A stretch of 64,000 nt of DNA, from positions 7,740,501-7,804,500 of the forward strand of contig NZ_CP020555.1 in assembly GCF_002080455.1 (NCBI RefSeq), written 5' to 3'. The DNA comes from Streptomyces sp. Sge12. Its GTDB lineage: Bacteria > Actinomycetota > Actinomycetes > Streptomycetales > Streptomycetaceae. This document shows, one piece after another, positions 43,359-51,892 of this stretch. A program made the translations under genes and the position numbers. The notes beneath the pieces were generated by a model. It was given only the letters and a program-made list of their open reading frames with translations. It did not search any database and was not told the origin of the DNA. Position 1 is the stretch's first letter; each line of letters begins with the position of its first letter.

Positions 43359-44603
43359 TCACCTCTCCGTCGGCGGTGCCTGGTTGCCGAATGCGGCGAG
43401 GGCCAGGCGCTGGGCCATCGCCTCGGCGCCATGGCCGGAGGACGACGACGTGCCGATCGCGTACACCCCGCGCCGGTTGAGGTCGGGGGAGGCGAAGACG
43501 CCGCTGCGGTATCCCGGATCGGAGCCCGTCTTGCCCCACAGGACCGAGCCGTCGGGCAGCGGCAGGGACATCAGGCCGACGCTGAAGCAGGCCGTGCCCC
43601 TGGCGGGACCGGTGCTGCAGTTGGAGCCGTTGGCGTACGGCAGCGGCTTGCCGTCGGAGCCCTTCGGCAGGGCGAACAGCTCGGCGGCCTGCTCCGGTTG
43701 CAGCAGCCGGCCGTCGAACAGGCCGGAGATGAAGCGGTCCAGGTCACCCGTGGTCGAGGTCATGCTGGCGGGCAGCCCGCCCTGCACGTTGACATCGACC
43801 GCCTCGCCGGTGCTCCTGGTCATGTAGCCCGGCAGGTAGGGCGCGGGTACGGGCGTACTGCGGCCGGGCGCGGCGGCCCTGGTTTCCCGCATCTTCAGCG
43901 GCTTCAGGATGCGGGCGGTCACCTCGGACCGGTACGGGTGCCCGGTGATCTCCTCGATGAGCTTGCCCGCGACGCGGTAGCCGAAGGAGTTGTACTCCTG
44001 CCGGGTACCCGGGGCGAAGCGCGGACCCGGCGCCGGCCTGCCCACGGGGCGCAGCGTCTGCTCGATGACCTCGTCGAAGGAGAGGTACTCGAAGCGGCGC
44101 TCGATCTCCTCGTCCTCCGGGGTGGCCGGCGAGCCCTCGAAGTCCTGGGGCAGGCCGCTGGTGTGGTTGAGCAGCTGCCGGACGCTGATCGGCTCCGTGA
44201 ACCGGGCTTCCGGCAGCAGCCCGGGCAGGTAGTGCTGGACGCTCCGGTCCAGGTCCACCCGGCCCTCGGCGGACAGTTGGAGGAGGATCACCGCCTCCAT
44301 CGGCTTGCTGATACTGCCGATACGGAAGTGCGCATCGGGGCTGATGGGCTTGCCGGTGATGATGTCCCCGGACGTACCGCGCCACCTCTGGCCGTTCTTG
44401 TGCACCTCGGCGACGACACCGGCGACACCGGCGTCCGGGTGCACGGAAATCGCCTTGCGCAGGGCGGCGCGGTCGAGGTCCGTGCCCGTGTCGGCGTGCG
44501 CGGAGGCAGCGGTGGCGGCGGTGGCGGCGGTGGCGGCCTGCGCGGGGGCGATGACGCCCAAGGCGAGGGCGGCGGTCAGTGACAGGGCCGAGGAACGGCG
44601 CAT
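43359..44603 (-). CDS. secreted serine hydrolase (beta-lactamase / DD-peptidase fold)
   Basis: A 414-residue secreted enzyme of the class C beta-lactamase/S12 family. A signal peptide covers about 1-36 with an Ala-Thr repeat. Motifs: SISK (Ser97, Lys100), YNS in RQEYNSFGYRVAG, and KTG in LWGKTGSDPGYRSG. This set fits D-alanyl-D-alanine carboxypeptidases or esterases acting outside the membrane. ATG 44603 follows GGAGTTTCCCCT. Confidence 0.92.
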   Translation of the reverse strand: MRRSSALSLTAALALGVIAPAQAATAATAATAASAHADTGTDLDRAALRKAISVHPDAGVAGVVAEVHKNGQRWRGTSGDIITGKPISPDAHFRIGSISKPMEAVILLQLSAEGRVDLDRSVQHYLPGLLPEARFTEPISVRQLLNHTSGLPQDFEGSPATPEDEEIERRFEYLSFDEVIEQTLRPVGRPAPGPRFAPGTRQEYNSFGYRVAGKLIEEITGHPYRSEVTARILKPLKMRETRAAAPGRSTPVPAPYLPGYMTRSTGEAVDVNVQGGLPASMTSTTGDLDRFISGLFDGRLLQPEQAAELFALPKGSDGKPLPYANGSNCSTGPARGTACFSVGLMSLPLPDGSVLWGKTGSDPGYRSGVFASPDLNRRGVYAIGTSSSSGHGAEAMAQRLALAAFGNQAPPTER

Positions 44604-44745
44604 AGGGGAAACTCCACTGGGGGCGCGATGATCAATTCCAGGTGAGTCTGTCCACCCGGGCCCGCCCGGTTCATCGGGGATCACCCTGGCCGGGCCCTGG
44701 GCCGACCCTGACCCCGCATCAGGGATCCGGGGGAACGGCCGCGTC

Positions 44746-45573
44746 TCACGCGTCAGGGTCCATCGGTGGCGTCCGGCGCGGCAGTTCGTCGTGGATCAGC
44801 CGGCCGGCGAGCGCACCGCCGAAGACGACGACGCCGACACCGACCAGCCAGGTCTGGATGACGAGAACGGTTCCGAAGGGGCCGTACGAGACGGCGCTGG
44901 AGGCGATCAGCGGGGAGAAGACGAGCCGGGAGAAGACCCGCAGTCCGAGCAGCGCGATCATGGTGGCCAGCGCCCCGGGCAGCAGAGCGGTCCAGGTGAT
45001 CCGGCCGCCGAGCAGCAGCCATTGCGACCACCAGAAGAACACCGTGCCGATCGCCACCGCCACGAACCCGCGGGCCGGCGAGTGGCGCCACAGCGGTGCC
45101 ATGGCCGACAGGTACAGGACACCGACCAGGGCGCCGAGCCACAGCACGTGCCGCCACCGGGCCCACCAGCGGGCCGGGGGCAGGTCCCAGATCCGTTCGT
45201 AGCCGCCCTGCAGCATGGTTCCGAAGGACAGGCCGAAGACGGCCAGTACGGCGAGGCCGAATGCGGTCGTGGTCCGCCACGCCTGGCCGGGCAGGGCGAA
45301 CAGCCGGTCGATCTCCACCCGGGCGGCCGGAGACACACCGAGCCCGTCCCCCAGCCACTGCGCGAAGCCCTCCCCGGTGGCGGTGTTCGCCGCGGACACG
45401 ACGATCAGCAGGGGTACGAGCGTCAGGAACCCGAGCGCCGAGAACCCGAGGGAGCGCTGCCACAGGTCCACGTCCCGGATCCGGCCCCAGCGGCGTCCGG
45501 CCCGCGTACGGCGTATCGCGCTGCGTATCCGTCCGACGGGCGACAGCCGGGCCGGTCCGCCCGACCCGGTCAT
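44746..45573 (-). CDS. YihY/BrkB family membrane protein (copy 1)
   Basis: A 275-residue membrane protein with six helices and the YihY/BrkB layout: SLGFSALGFLTLVPLLIVVSAAN, FGLSFGTMLQGGYERIWDLPPARWWARWRH, and WWSQWLLLGGRITWTALLPGALATMIALLGLRVFSRLVFSPLIASSAVSYGPFG. The biochemical role is unclear; it is often linked to membrane stress. A second family member lies at 49456. Confidence 0.85.
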   Translation of the reverse strand: MTGSGGPARLSPVGRIRSAIRRTRAGRRWGRIRDVDLWQRSLGFSALGFLTLVPLLIVVSAANTATGEGFAQWLGDGLGVSPAARVEIDRLFALPGQAWRTTTAFGLAVLAVFGLSFGTMLQGGYERIWDLPPARWWARWRHVLWLGALVGVLYLSAMAPLWRHSPARGFVAVAIGTVFFWWSQWLLLGGRITWTALLPGALATMIALLGLRVFSRLVFSPLIASSAVSYGPFGTVLVIQTWLVGVGVVVFGGALAGRLIHDELPRRTPPMDPDA

Positions 45574-45681
45574 CTCACGGCGGCCGGGGGAGAGGTGACG
45601 AGCATGGCCGCTCCAGATGTCGCTCCCACGATAGGACTCCGGCGCCGCGGAAATCCATCGCCGGGAACGATTGTTCGATTC

Positions 45682-46494
45682 TCAGGGCGCTCGGCCCGGC
45701 CGGTCCTGAGGTGCCACTACGGTGAACAGCGCCCCGTCGGGATCGGCGAGCACGACCCACCGGCTCGCGCTGGACGTCTGGACGGGCGAGGCGGTCCTGC
45801 CGCCCAGCCGGATCGCGGCCTCGATCACCGCTTCCAGGTCGGGCACCCGGAAGTGGACGTGCCACCGGGGACGCACTTCCGGGTCCGGTGCCGCTTCGAG
45901 CGCCCCGCCGCTGATGCGCGCCACCGTGTCGCGTCCGTGGCGCAGGACGACATGGGCGTGCTCGTACGAGACCGCGCAGCAGCCGGGACGCCCGCCGGCC
46001 CAGTCGAGCACCTCCCCGTAGAAGATGGCGGCCGCGAAGGCGTCCCGGGTCCGCAGTTCCAGCCAGGCCGGCGCGCTGCCGCGGCCGACCGACCAGTCGG
46101 GGACGACCTCGCCCTGCCAGAACCCGAAGACGGCCCCGGCCGGGTCGGCCGCCAGGGCGATGCGGCCGGTGCCGAACGCCAGGGGGCCGACCGCCATGGT
46201 GGCGCCGCGTTCGATGATCCGGGCGGAGGTGACGTCGGCGTCCTCGACGGCGAAGTACGGAGTCCACACCACGGGTGCGCCGCTCGTCCCGCCGAGCGAG
46301 CCGATGCCGGCGACGGGGGCCCCGTCGCGGAAGGCGACCATGATTCCGCTCCCGAGGTGGGTGGTGCGGAATTCCCAGCCGAGTGCCCCTGCGTAGAACC
46401 GCTGTGCGGATGCGAGGTCCCGGGCCATCAGGCTGACCCAGCACGGGGCACCGAAGATCTCGTGGCTCGATGTCGACACAGCTGCCAGCCTCAT
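45682..46494 (-). CDS. VOC (glyoxalase-like) protein with two domains
   Basis: A 270-residue soluble protein made of two vicinal-oxygen-chelate domains (about 13-130 and 140-260): GAPCWVSLMARDLASAQRFYAGALGWEF and APAWLELRTRDAFAAAIFYGEVLDWAGG open them, WVVLADPDGALFTVV closes the second. Relatives include hydroxylases and antibiotic-binding proteins; metal ligands are only partly obvious, so catalysis is uncertain. The ribosome site is weak. It is divergent from the PRC-barrel gene. Confidence 0.88.
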   Translation of the reverse strand: MRLAAVSTSSHEIFGAPCWVSLMARDLASAQRFYAGALGWEFRTTHLGSGIMVAFRDGAPVAGIGSLGGTSGAPVVWTPYFAVEDADVTSARIIERGATMAVGPLAFGTGRIALAADPAGAVFGFWQGEVVPDWSVGRGSAPAWLELRTRDAFAAAIFYGEVLDWAGGRPGCCAVSYEHAHVVLRHGRDTVARISGGALEAAPDPEVRPRWHVHFRVPDLEAVIEAAIRLGGRTASPVQTSSASRWVVLADPDGALFTVVAPQDRPGRAP

Positions 46495-46683
46495 CTGCCG
46501 TTCACGGGGGACGGGACCCTTCCACCGTAGACCGGGCGGCGGCGCCGGGCCGCGAGGCCGTGCCCGGCGAGTGGCTGGATTCGAGGGGCCCGGCGCGGTG
46601 TTTGGCCCGCGACAGGGCGGGCACTCGCCTCCACACATACGGAAGGACCCGCCGGGTTCACCCAGCCGGAGGAGTTGTTTCGC

Positions 46684-47067
46684 GTGACGGAGCATGTGTG
46701 GAGTTACCGGTCGGCATCGGGGCCCTTGGCCTGGGCCGACCTCACCGGGTTCAAGGTCGAGGCGAGCGACGGCCACATCGGGAAGGTCGACAAGCACTCC
46801 TACGAGGTCGGTGACGCCTACCTGGTGGTCGACATCGGTGTGTGGATCTTCGGCAAGGAGGTTCTCCTTCCGGCGAGCACGGTGGCCCGCATCGACCTGG
46901 AGGAGGAGAAGGTCCACGTGAACATCACGAAGGACCAGATCAAGAACGCCCCTGAGTTCCACCGGGACATCCACCTGGAGGACCCCGGCTACCGGGGGGA
47001 ACTCGGGACGCACTACGGGCTCGGGGGGCTGCCCTGGGAAGGCCCCTCCGGCAGCCACCGCGCGTGA
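46684..47067 (+). CDS. PRC-barrel domain protein
   Basis: A 127-residue soluble protein with one PRC-barrel (about 14-80: DLTGFKVEASDGHIGKVDKHSYEVGDAYLVVDIGVWIFGKEVLLPASTVARIDLEEEKVHVNITKDQI). In actinobacteria such stand-alone proteins are often general-stress genes. GTG 46684 lies 9 bases after GGAGGAG; a TTG at 46675 is in frame but too close. A weak SigB-like pair, GTTT (46600) and GGGCAC (46619), lies upstream. Confidence 0.9.
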   Translation: MTEHVWSYRSASGPLAWADLTGFKVEASDGHIGKVDKHSYEVGDAYLVVDIGVWIFGKEVLLPASTVARIDLEEEKVHVNITKDQIKNAPEFHRDIHLEDPGYRGELGTHYGLGGLPWEGPSGSHRA

Positions 47068-47207
47068 CACGGACCGGCGGCTTTCCCGCCGCCGAAAATC
47101 ACTGGGCGTGGTACTGATAAATATGGTTTTCGAGGGTACACGCCACTCGAGACGCCATGGCGGATCCAAACTGTTCCGCCGAATTCCGAAGTGGGAACGA
47201 GGGCATC

Positions 47208-47363
47208 ATGATTCTTGTCGGTCTTATTCTCCTGCTCGTCGGATTTCTGACCGGGATCTCCATCCTGTGGACCATCGGCATCATCCTGCTGGTGGTGGGC
47301 GCGGTGCTGTGGATCCTGGGCTCGGTCGGACATGCGGTCGGCGGCCGACGCCACTACTGGTAG
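47208..47363 (+). CDS. DUF6131-like two-helix membrane protein
   Basis: A 51-residue membrane protein consisting of two helices (ILVGLILLLVGFLTGISIL and TIGIILLVVGAVLWILGSV) and a short basic tail (GGRRHYW). It matches the small DUF6131-type family common beside stress genes in streptomycetes. ATG 47208 follows GAGG; an in-frame ATG at 47157 would add a hydrophilic leader. Probably co-transcribed with csbD. Confidence 0.8.
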   Translation: MILVGLILLLVGFLTGISILWTIGIILLVVGAVLWILGSVGHAVGGRRHYW

Positions 47364-47427
47364 CGGTTCGCCCTACGCCGGGACGGCGTATCCAGTTCCC
47401 ATTTCGCCCCCCAGGGAGTGATCAGCT

Positions 47428-47601
47428 GTGTCGGACAAGCAAAAGAGCAAGGCCAAGGCCGAGCAGGCCAAGGGAAAGGTCAAGGAGACCGTCGGCCGCG
47501 CTGTGGGCAACGAGAGCATGACCGCCGAGGGTCGCGCCGAAAAGGCCAAGGGTGACGCCCGGCAGGCCAAGGAAAAGGTCAAGGACGTCTTCAAGCGCTG
47601 A
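47428..47601 (+). CDS. CsbD family stress protein
   Basis: A 57-residue, highly charged helical protein (SDKQKSKAKAEQAKGKVKE then AEGRAEKAKGDARQAKEKV), the CsbD signature. CsbD is a classical SigB-dependent general-stress protein in Bacillus; its molecular role is unknown. GTG 47428 is preceded by CAGGGAGTG. It lies 64 bases after the DUF6131 gene and before a good terminator. Confidence 0.92.
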   Translation: MSDKQKSKAKAEQAKGKVKETVGRAVGNESMTAEGRAEKAKGDARQAKEKVKDVFKR

Positions 47602-47618
47602 CGCGCTCCCGGATTTCG

Positions 47619-47656
47619 GCCGAGGTCCCGTGCCCGTGTGGGTGCGGGACCTCGGC
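47619..47656 (+). terminator. stem-loop terminator after csbD
   Basis: Perfect 12-base arms GCCGAGGTCCCG (47619-47630) and complement (47645-47656) with a 14-base loop that can pair further (CCC/GGG), followed by ATTT. It starts 17 bases after the csbD stop. Confidence 0.85.
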
Positions 47657-47724
47657 ATTTGAACGGCGTATCTTCCGTGACGACGGATGCGGTTCCACAT
47701 CGGCGCGCGATGGGCGGCGGCGTA

Positions 47725-48846
47725 ATGCGAAGTGTGGGCGTGGAAGAAGAGCTTCTGCTGGTGGACGCCTCCACCGGCGAGCCGCTGGCCGTGTCCGGTG
47801 CGGTGCTGGCGGCGGCCGACCGCTGCGCCGGAGAATGCTCCAAGGGCCGCGAGGAGCAGGACCACGTCTTCGAGAAGGAGCTCCAGCGGGAGCAGCTGGA
47901 GTTCAACACCAAGCCGGTCACGGAAATGGGCGAGCTCCGGCAGGAGATCGTCCGGTGGCGCTCGGAGGCGTCCCGGCACGCCGCGTCCGCCGGAGCACTC
48001 GTCGCCGCCCTCGGTACCTCCCCCCTGCCCGTACGGCCCTCGCTGAGTGCGGGGAAGCGGTACCGGTGGATCGCCGAGCAGTTCGGCCTGACCGCGCAGG
48101 AACAGCTCACATGCGGCTGCCACGTCCACGTCGCGGTCGAGTCGGACGAGGAGGGCGTGGCGGTCCTGGACCGGATCCGGCCCTGGCTGCCCGTGCTGAC
48201 CGCGATGAGTGCGAACTCCCCCTTCTGGCAGGGCGCGGACAGCGGGTACGCGAGCTACCGGAGCCGGGTGTGGGACCGGCTGCCCTCGGCCGGACCGGAG
48301 GGCGTCTTCGGCTCCGCCGACCGCTACCACGAGCATGTCCGCGCGATGGTGGACTCCGGTGTGCTGCGCGACGAAGGGATGATCTACTTCGACGCCCGGC
48401 TGTCGGCCACCTACCCCACGGTGGAGATCCGCGTCGCGGACGTGTGCCTGGAGGCGGGGACCACGGTGCTCGTGGCCGCCCTCGTACGCGCCCTGGTCGA
48501 AACGGCCGCCAGGGCATGGCGGGCGGGGGAGCCGCCGGCCCGGATCGGTACCGGCCTGCTGCGCCTGGCGGCCTGGCGGGCCGGGCGTTCGGGGCTGGAC
48601 GGACCGCTGCTGCATCCGCGGACGATGCGGGAGACCGCCCCCGCCGACGCCGTACTGGCCCTCTACGAGCACGTCCGCGAGGCGCTCGTCGACCACGGCG
48701 ACCGGGATCGGGTGAGTGCGGAGATCGCCGTGCTCCTGGACCGCGGCAACGGCGCCCGCGCCCAACGCGCCCTGCTGGGCACGCGCGGCGATCTCGCCGG
48801 CGTCGTCCTGGGCTGCGCGGAGCTGACCACCGCCGTGCCGGGCTAG
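47725..48846 (+). CDS. carboxylate-amine ligase, YbdK / GCS2 family (copy 2)
   Basis: A 373-residue GCS2-family ligase: RSVGVEEELLLVDASTGEP, EFNTKPVTEMGEL, CGCHVHVAVESDEEG, SANSPFWQGADSGYASYRSR and TVEIRVADVCLEAGTT. It is shorter and clearly divergent from the copy at 8967, so not a recent duplication. It probably forms a gamma-glutamyl-type amide with an amine, possibly for a low-molecular-weight thiol. Starts at 47710 or 47725 are possible; the latter begins at the conserved core. It overlaps the convergent DUF6328 gene by 4 bases. Confidence 0.88.
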   Translation: MRSVGVEEELLLVDASTGEPLAVSGAVLAAADRCAGECSKGREEQDHVFEKELQREQLEFNTKPVTEMGELRQEIVRWRSEASRHAASAGALVAALGTSPLPVRPSLSAGKRYRWIAEQFGLTAQEQLTCGCHVHVAVESDEEGVAVLDRIRPWLPVLTAMSANSPFWQGADSGYASYRSRVWDRLPSAGPEGVFGSADRYHEHVRAMVDSGVLRDEGMIYFDARLSATYPTVEIRVADVCLEAGTTVLVAALVRALVETAARAWRAGEPPARIGTGLLRLAAWRAGRSGLDGPLLHPRTMRETAPADAVLALYEHVREALVDHGDRDRVSAEIAVLLDRGNGARAQRALLGTRGDLAGVVLGCAELTTAVPG

Positions 48847-49349
48847 GCCGTCTCCTCCTCCGAGGTGTAGCGGACGCGCGCCCACAGCGGCAGTACGTAC
48901 CAGCACAGCAGGTACCAGGCCAGGACCGCGGCGACCAGGTACGGCACGATCGCGTTGTGCGTGGCCACTCGCAGGACGAGGAGGAGGGCGGACGTGCAGG
49001 TGGCCAGCAGCAGGAGCAGTCCGATGAAGGTCAGTCGCGATGCCCACGCGACCGCCTCGGGCTTGAGCCGGCGGCCCGAGACGATGCGGTGGAAGGAAAC
49101 GGGCCCGATCAGCGCCCCGGTCGCCAGTGCGCCGAGGACCACCGTGACGATGTAGATCACCTTGTCGACCTGGGGCAGCCCCTGGAAGTGCGGTGTGAAG
49201 GCGACGGTCAGCAGAAAACCGAAAAGGATCTGCACGCCCGTCTGCGCGACCCGGATCTCTTGGATGAGCTCCTGCCACTGCCGGTCGGCACGCTCCTCGA
49301 CGCTCTCGCTCCGTCCGTCCCGAGCACTCTGGCCCTGGCCCTGGTTCAT
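48843..49349 (-). CDS. DUF6328-like four-helix membrane protein
   Basis: A 168-residue membrane protein: hydrophilic N-terminus (SARDGRSESVEERADRQWQELIQEIRVAQTGVQILFGF), then four helices. The ELRVxQTGVQxLF motif is the signature of the actinobacterial family I know as DUF6328. Unknown function. AGAGGTGTC precedes the ATG. Further upstream GTTT (49436) and GGGTAC (49413) lie 17 bases apart, one base too far for a standard SigB-type promoter. Confidence 0.82.
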   Translation of the reverse strand: MNQGQGQSARDGRSESVEERADRQWQELIQEIRVAQTGVQILFGFLLTVAFTPHFQGLPQVDKVIYIVTVVLGALATGALIGPVSFHRIVSGRRLKPEAVAWASRLTFIGLLLLLATCTSALLLVLRVATHNAIVPYLVAAVLAWYLLCWYVLPLWARVRYTSEEETA

Positions 49350-49455
49350 GACACCTCTTTCTGTCCGCTGTTGGGGTTGCGCGCGTGCCCGACCCGGAGG
49401 TCACCGCGAGGGGTACCCGGACGGGGACGTGCGTGAAACGTTTCTTCCGCCGAGG

Positions 49456-50373
49456 TCACGGGGCGTCCGGCTGCCGCTCCCGGGCCCGCTCGGCATTGAA
49501 CTGGGCCCCGGTGAGCAGGGCCAGATTGGCCAGCCAGAGCCACACCAGGAAGACCACGATGCTGGCCAGTGAGCCGTAGAGCCGGCCGTAGGTGTCCAGC
49601 TCCGTGTACAGGGTGAAGAGCCCTGTCGCGGTCAGCCAGAGCAGGGCGGCGAGGATGCCGCCGGGCAGCCCCCGGCGCGTACCCCGGCTGCGCGCCGGGC
49701 CGGTCCGGAAGACGACCAGCACCAGGACGGTCACGACCGCCACCTGCACGGGCCAGCGCAGCAGCGCCACGACGTCCGGGCCGGGCCCGCCGGTGGCATG
49801 CGCGACCCACCGGGCCAGCGGCCCGGACACGACCAGTCCCACGGCGCCGACGAAGACCAGGACCAGCAGCAGGGCGTTGATGACCAGCGTATGGGCCGCA
49901 CGCAGCGGGGGCCGGGTGTCGGGCACCCGGTGCATCGTGTGCAGGGCCCGCCGGAACACCGCCAGGTAGCTGCACGCCGACCACAGCGCGCTCAGTACTC
50001 CGCTGATCAGCAGGGCCCAGATCGAGGACCGGTCCGCCGAGAGGCTGCCGAGCGCGTCGCTGAGTACTTGCGCCGACTGGGGCGGTGCGTACGAGGTGAT
50101 CGCGGCGATCAGCCGGTCCCGCGTCGCCTCGCCCAGCAGCCCCACGAGGGAGACCGCGATGACGAGCGCGGGCAGGAGCGCCAGCACGGCGTAGTAGGTG
50201 AGGGCGGCCGCGTGGTCGGCGACGTTCTCGGTCCAGAGGTGGACCGCGGTACGCCGCAGCTGGGCGCGGGTGCGCGTGGCCAGGGCCGTCGCGGCGGACG
50301 GACCGCCGGTGCGCGGTGCGGTGCGGGGGATGTCGGTCACGCTGCGCAAGTGCCCGAAAGAGCCGGTGAACAT
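49456..50373 (-). CDS. YihY/BrkB family membrane protein (copy 2)
   Basis: A 305-residue membrane protein with six helices, BrkB type: WTENVADHAAALTYYAVLALLPALVIAVSLVGLLG, ALWSACSYLAVFRRALHTMHRVP and PGGILAALLWLTATGLFTLYTELDTYGRLYGSLASIVVFLVWLWLANLALLTGAQFNAE. It is closer to the canonical family than copy 1. Start ATG 50373 lacks a ribosome site; GTG 50340 is an alternative. It is divergent from the VanZ gene. Confidence 0.88.
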   Translation of the reverse strand: MFTGSFGHLRSVTDIPRTAPRTGGPSAATALATRTRAQLRRTAVHLWTENVADHAAALTYYAVLALLPALVIAVSLVGLLGEATRDRLIAAITSYAPPQSAQVLSDALGSLSADRSSIWALLISGVLSALWSACSYLAVFRRALHTMHRVPDTRPPLRAAHTLVINALLLVLVFVGAVGLVVSGPLARWVAHATGGPGPDVVALLRWPVQVAVVTVLVLVVFRTGPARSRGTRRGLPGGILAALLWLTATGLFTLYTELDTYGRLYGSLASIVVFLVWLWLANLALLTGAQFNAERARERQPDAP

Positions 50374-50389
50374 GCGCGATTGAAGTGCG

Positions 50390-50414
50390 GCGTACCGGGC
50401 CGTCGGCGGGGTAC
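50390..50414 (+). promoter_or_regulatory. SigB-type promoter of the VanZ-family gene
   Basis: GCGT (50390-50393), 15 bases, GGGTAC (50409-50414): a full consensus match. Only 10 bases separate the -10 box from ATG 50425, implying an mRNA with almost no leader. Confidence 0.68.
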
Positions 50415-50424
50415 ACGCGCCCGC

Positions 50425-50985
50425 ATGACATGGAGCTACGCGCGGTGGCGCGGTGCGGGGCCGGAAGAATCCAAGGAAGCGGCCGTGGAGGCCGGCGAGC
50501 GGCAACGCCGTCCGGCCCACCCGGCCGTCCGGGCGCTGGCCATGTTCGCGGCCTTCGTCGGGACCGTCGCATTCAGTGTGGCGCTGGCGCGGGTGACGCT
50601 GGAACCGTCCGCCGCCTCGGCGGACCTCATCCACAGCAACGTCCGACCCGGCCACTCGATCAAGGCTTACCTGGACGGGGCCTCGACCCTCGAGGCGGTG
50701 CGCCAGCTCGGCGGGAACCTGCTGCTCGGCGTGCCGTTCGGGGTGCTCCTGCCGGTCCTGCTTCCCCCGGCCCGGGGGCTGCTGCGGGTCGCCGCGGTGA
50801 CGGTCGCCCTGATGACGCTGGTGGAGCTCACCCAGGGCGCCCTCGTCACGGGGCGCGTCTTCGACATCGACGACGTCATCCTCAACACCGCCGGAGCGCT
50901 CATCGGATATCTGCTGATCGGCCTGCGCCTGGGACGGGCCGTACACCCGCGCCGAAGGCACTGGTGGCAGCGTTGGCAACGCTGA
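50425..50985 (+). CDS. VanZ family membrane protein
   Basis: A 186-residue membrane protein with about four to five helices. The VanZ pattern is clear: LGGNLLLGVPFGVLLPVLLPPARGLLRVAAVTVALMTLVELTQGALVTGRVFDIDDVILNTAGALIGYLL. VanZ proteins give low-level teicoplanin resistance by an unclear mechanism and are common in actinomycetes outside van clusters. It has no ribosome site but a SigB-type promoter directly upstream, so it is probably leaderless and stress-induced. Confidence 0.9.
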   Translation: MTWSYARWRGAGPEESKEAAVEAGERQRRPAHPAVRALAMFAAFVGTVAFSVALARVTLEPSAASADLIHSNVRPGHSIKAYLDGASTLEAVRQLGGNLLLGVPFGVLLPVLLPPARGLLRVAAVTVALMTLVELTQGALVTGRVFDIDDVILNTAGALIGYLLIGLRLGRAVHPRRRHWWQRWQR

Positions 50986-50993
50986 ACCTCCGG

Positions 50994-51041
50994 GCCGGGA
51001 TCCCGCGGGCTGCCGGGATCCCGCAGGCCGGGATCCCGCGG
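50994..51041. repeat. three copies of a GGGATCCC-centred palindromic repeat
   Basis: GCCGGGATCCCGC occurs at 50994, 51012 and 51027, each with the 10-base palindrome CGGGATCCCG. It lies between the convergent VanZ and DUF1206 genes, so it may work as a terminator. Confidence 0.85.
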
Positions 51042-51059
51042 GGCCGCCGCCCGCGGGTC

Positions 51060-51887
51060 TCAGACCTCGCGCCATCGGGCCATCGCCCAGGAGAACGCCC
51101 CGAAGAGCATCAGCCCGACGGCGACCACGACCAGCAGCCACGGCCCCGCCGGCGTGGCGGTGAACGACCGCAGGGTGTCGTCCATGCCCTTGGCCTGCGC
51201 CGGGTCGAAGCGCACCGCGGCGTACACGACGAAGCTGCCGGCCGCGGCGAACAGGACGCCCCGGGCCAGACCGCCGGCCACCCCGAGGAAATCGACGGCC
51301 TTGCGCACGGACTCCGAGACCCCGCCCATGGCGAGATGCTTGCGGAACGTGCGCCGGGCGGCCTGCACCCCGATGACCACGCCCGCGATCGCGATCCCGA
51401 GCCCGGCCGCGCCCACCAGCCACTGGCCGGCGGGCAGCTCCAGGGCCCGCGCCGTCGCGTCGCGTGACTGCTGGTCCCCGGAGTGCCCGCCACCGCCCGC
51501 CGCGAACGACAGGACGGAGAAGGCGACGACCCCGTAGAACACGGTCCGGCCGGCCGCGGCCAGCCGCTTCAGCGGCTTGCCGCCGTCCGGACCGGCCGCG
51601 CCGAACACCGCCTCCGACAGGCGCCACAGCATCATGCACACGAGACCGATTCCCACGGCCCACACCAGGGCGCTGCCGAAGGGCTTGCCCGCGAGCTCCT
51701 GGAGGGCGCCCTGACGGTCGGCCTCCTTGCCTCCGGAGTCACCGAAGGCCACGCGCAGGGCCAGCACCCCGACCAGTACGTACAGCACCCCGCGGGCCAG
51801 CAGCCCGCAGCGCGCAGTGACCTCCCGGGCCCTGCCGCCGCGGGATGCGGCCCGGACACCCTTGCGCGCCTGCTCGCTTCTGCTCAC
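51060..51887 (-). CDS. DUF1206 membrane protein
   Basis: A 275-residue membrane protein made of three repeats of a two-helix DUF1206 unit; each opens with RxGxxARGVLYxLVGxLAL-like sequence (CGLLARGVLYVLVGVLALRVAF, AAGRTVFYGVVAFSVLSF, VAGGLARGVLFAAAGSFVVYAAV). Function unknown; it is often found near stress genes. GTG 51887 is preceded by GAGGTCTGACCGCT, at the very end of the SRPBCC gene, so the two are co-transcribed. Confidence 0.9.
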   Translation of the reverse strand: MSRSEQARKGVRAASRGGRAREVTARCGLLARGVLYVLVGVLALRVAFGDSGGKEADRQGALQELAGKPFGSALVWAVGIGLVCMMLWRLSEAVFGAAGPDGGKPLKRLAAAGRTVFYGVVAFSVLSFAAGGGGHSGDQQSRDATARALELPAGQWLVGAAGLGIAIAGVVIGVQAARRTFRKHLAMGGVSESVRKAVDFLGVAGGLARGVLFAAAGSFVVYAAVRFDPAQAKGMDDTLRSFTATPAGPWLLVVVAVGLMLFGAFSWAMARWREV

Positions 51888-51892
51888 AGCGG

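Noticed and set aside
47134-47139. GGGTAC as a SigB-type -10 box before the DUF6131 gene
   Set aside because: No GNNT lies 14-16 bases upstream, so the match is incomplete despite the attractive stress-gene context.
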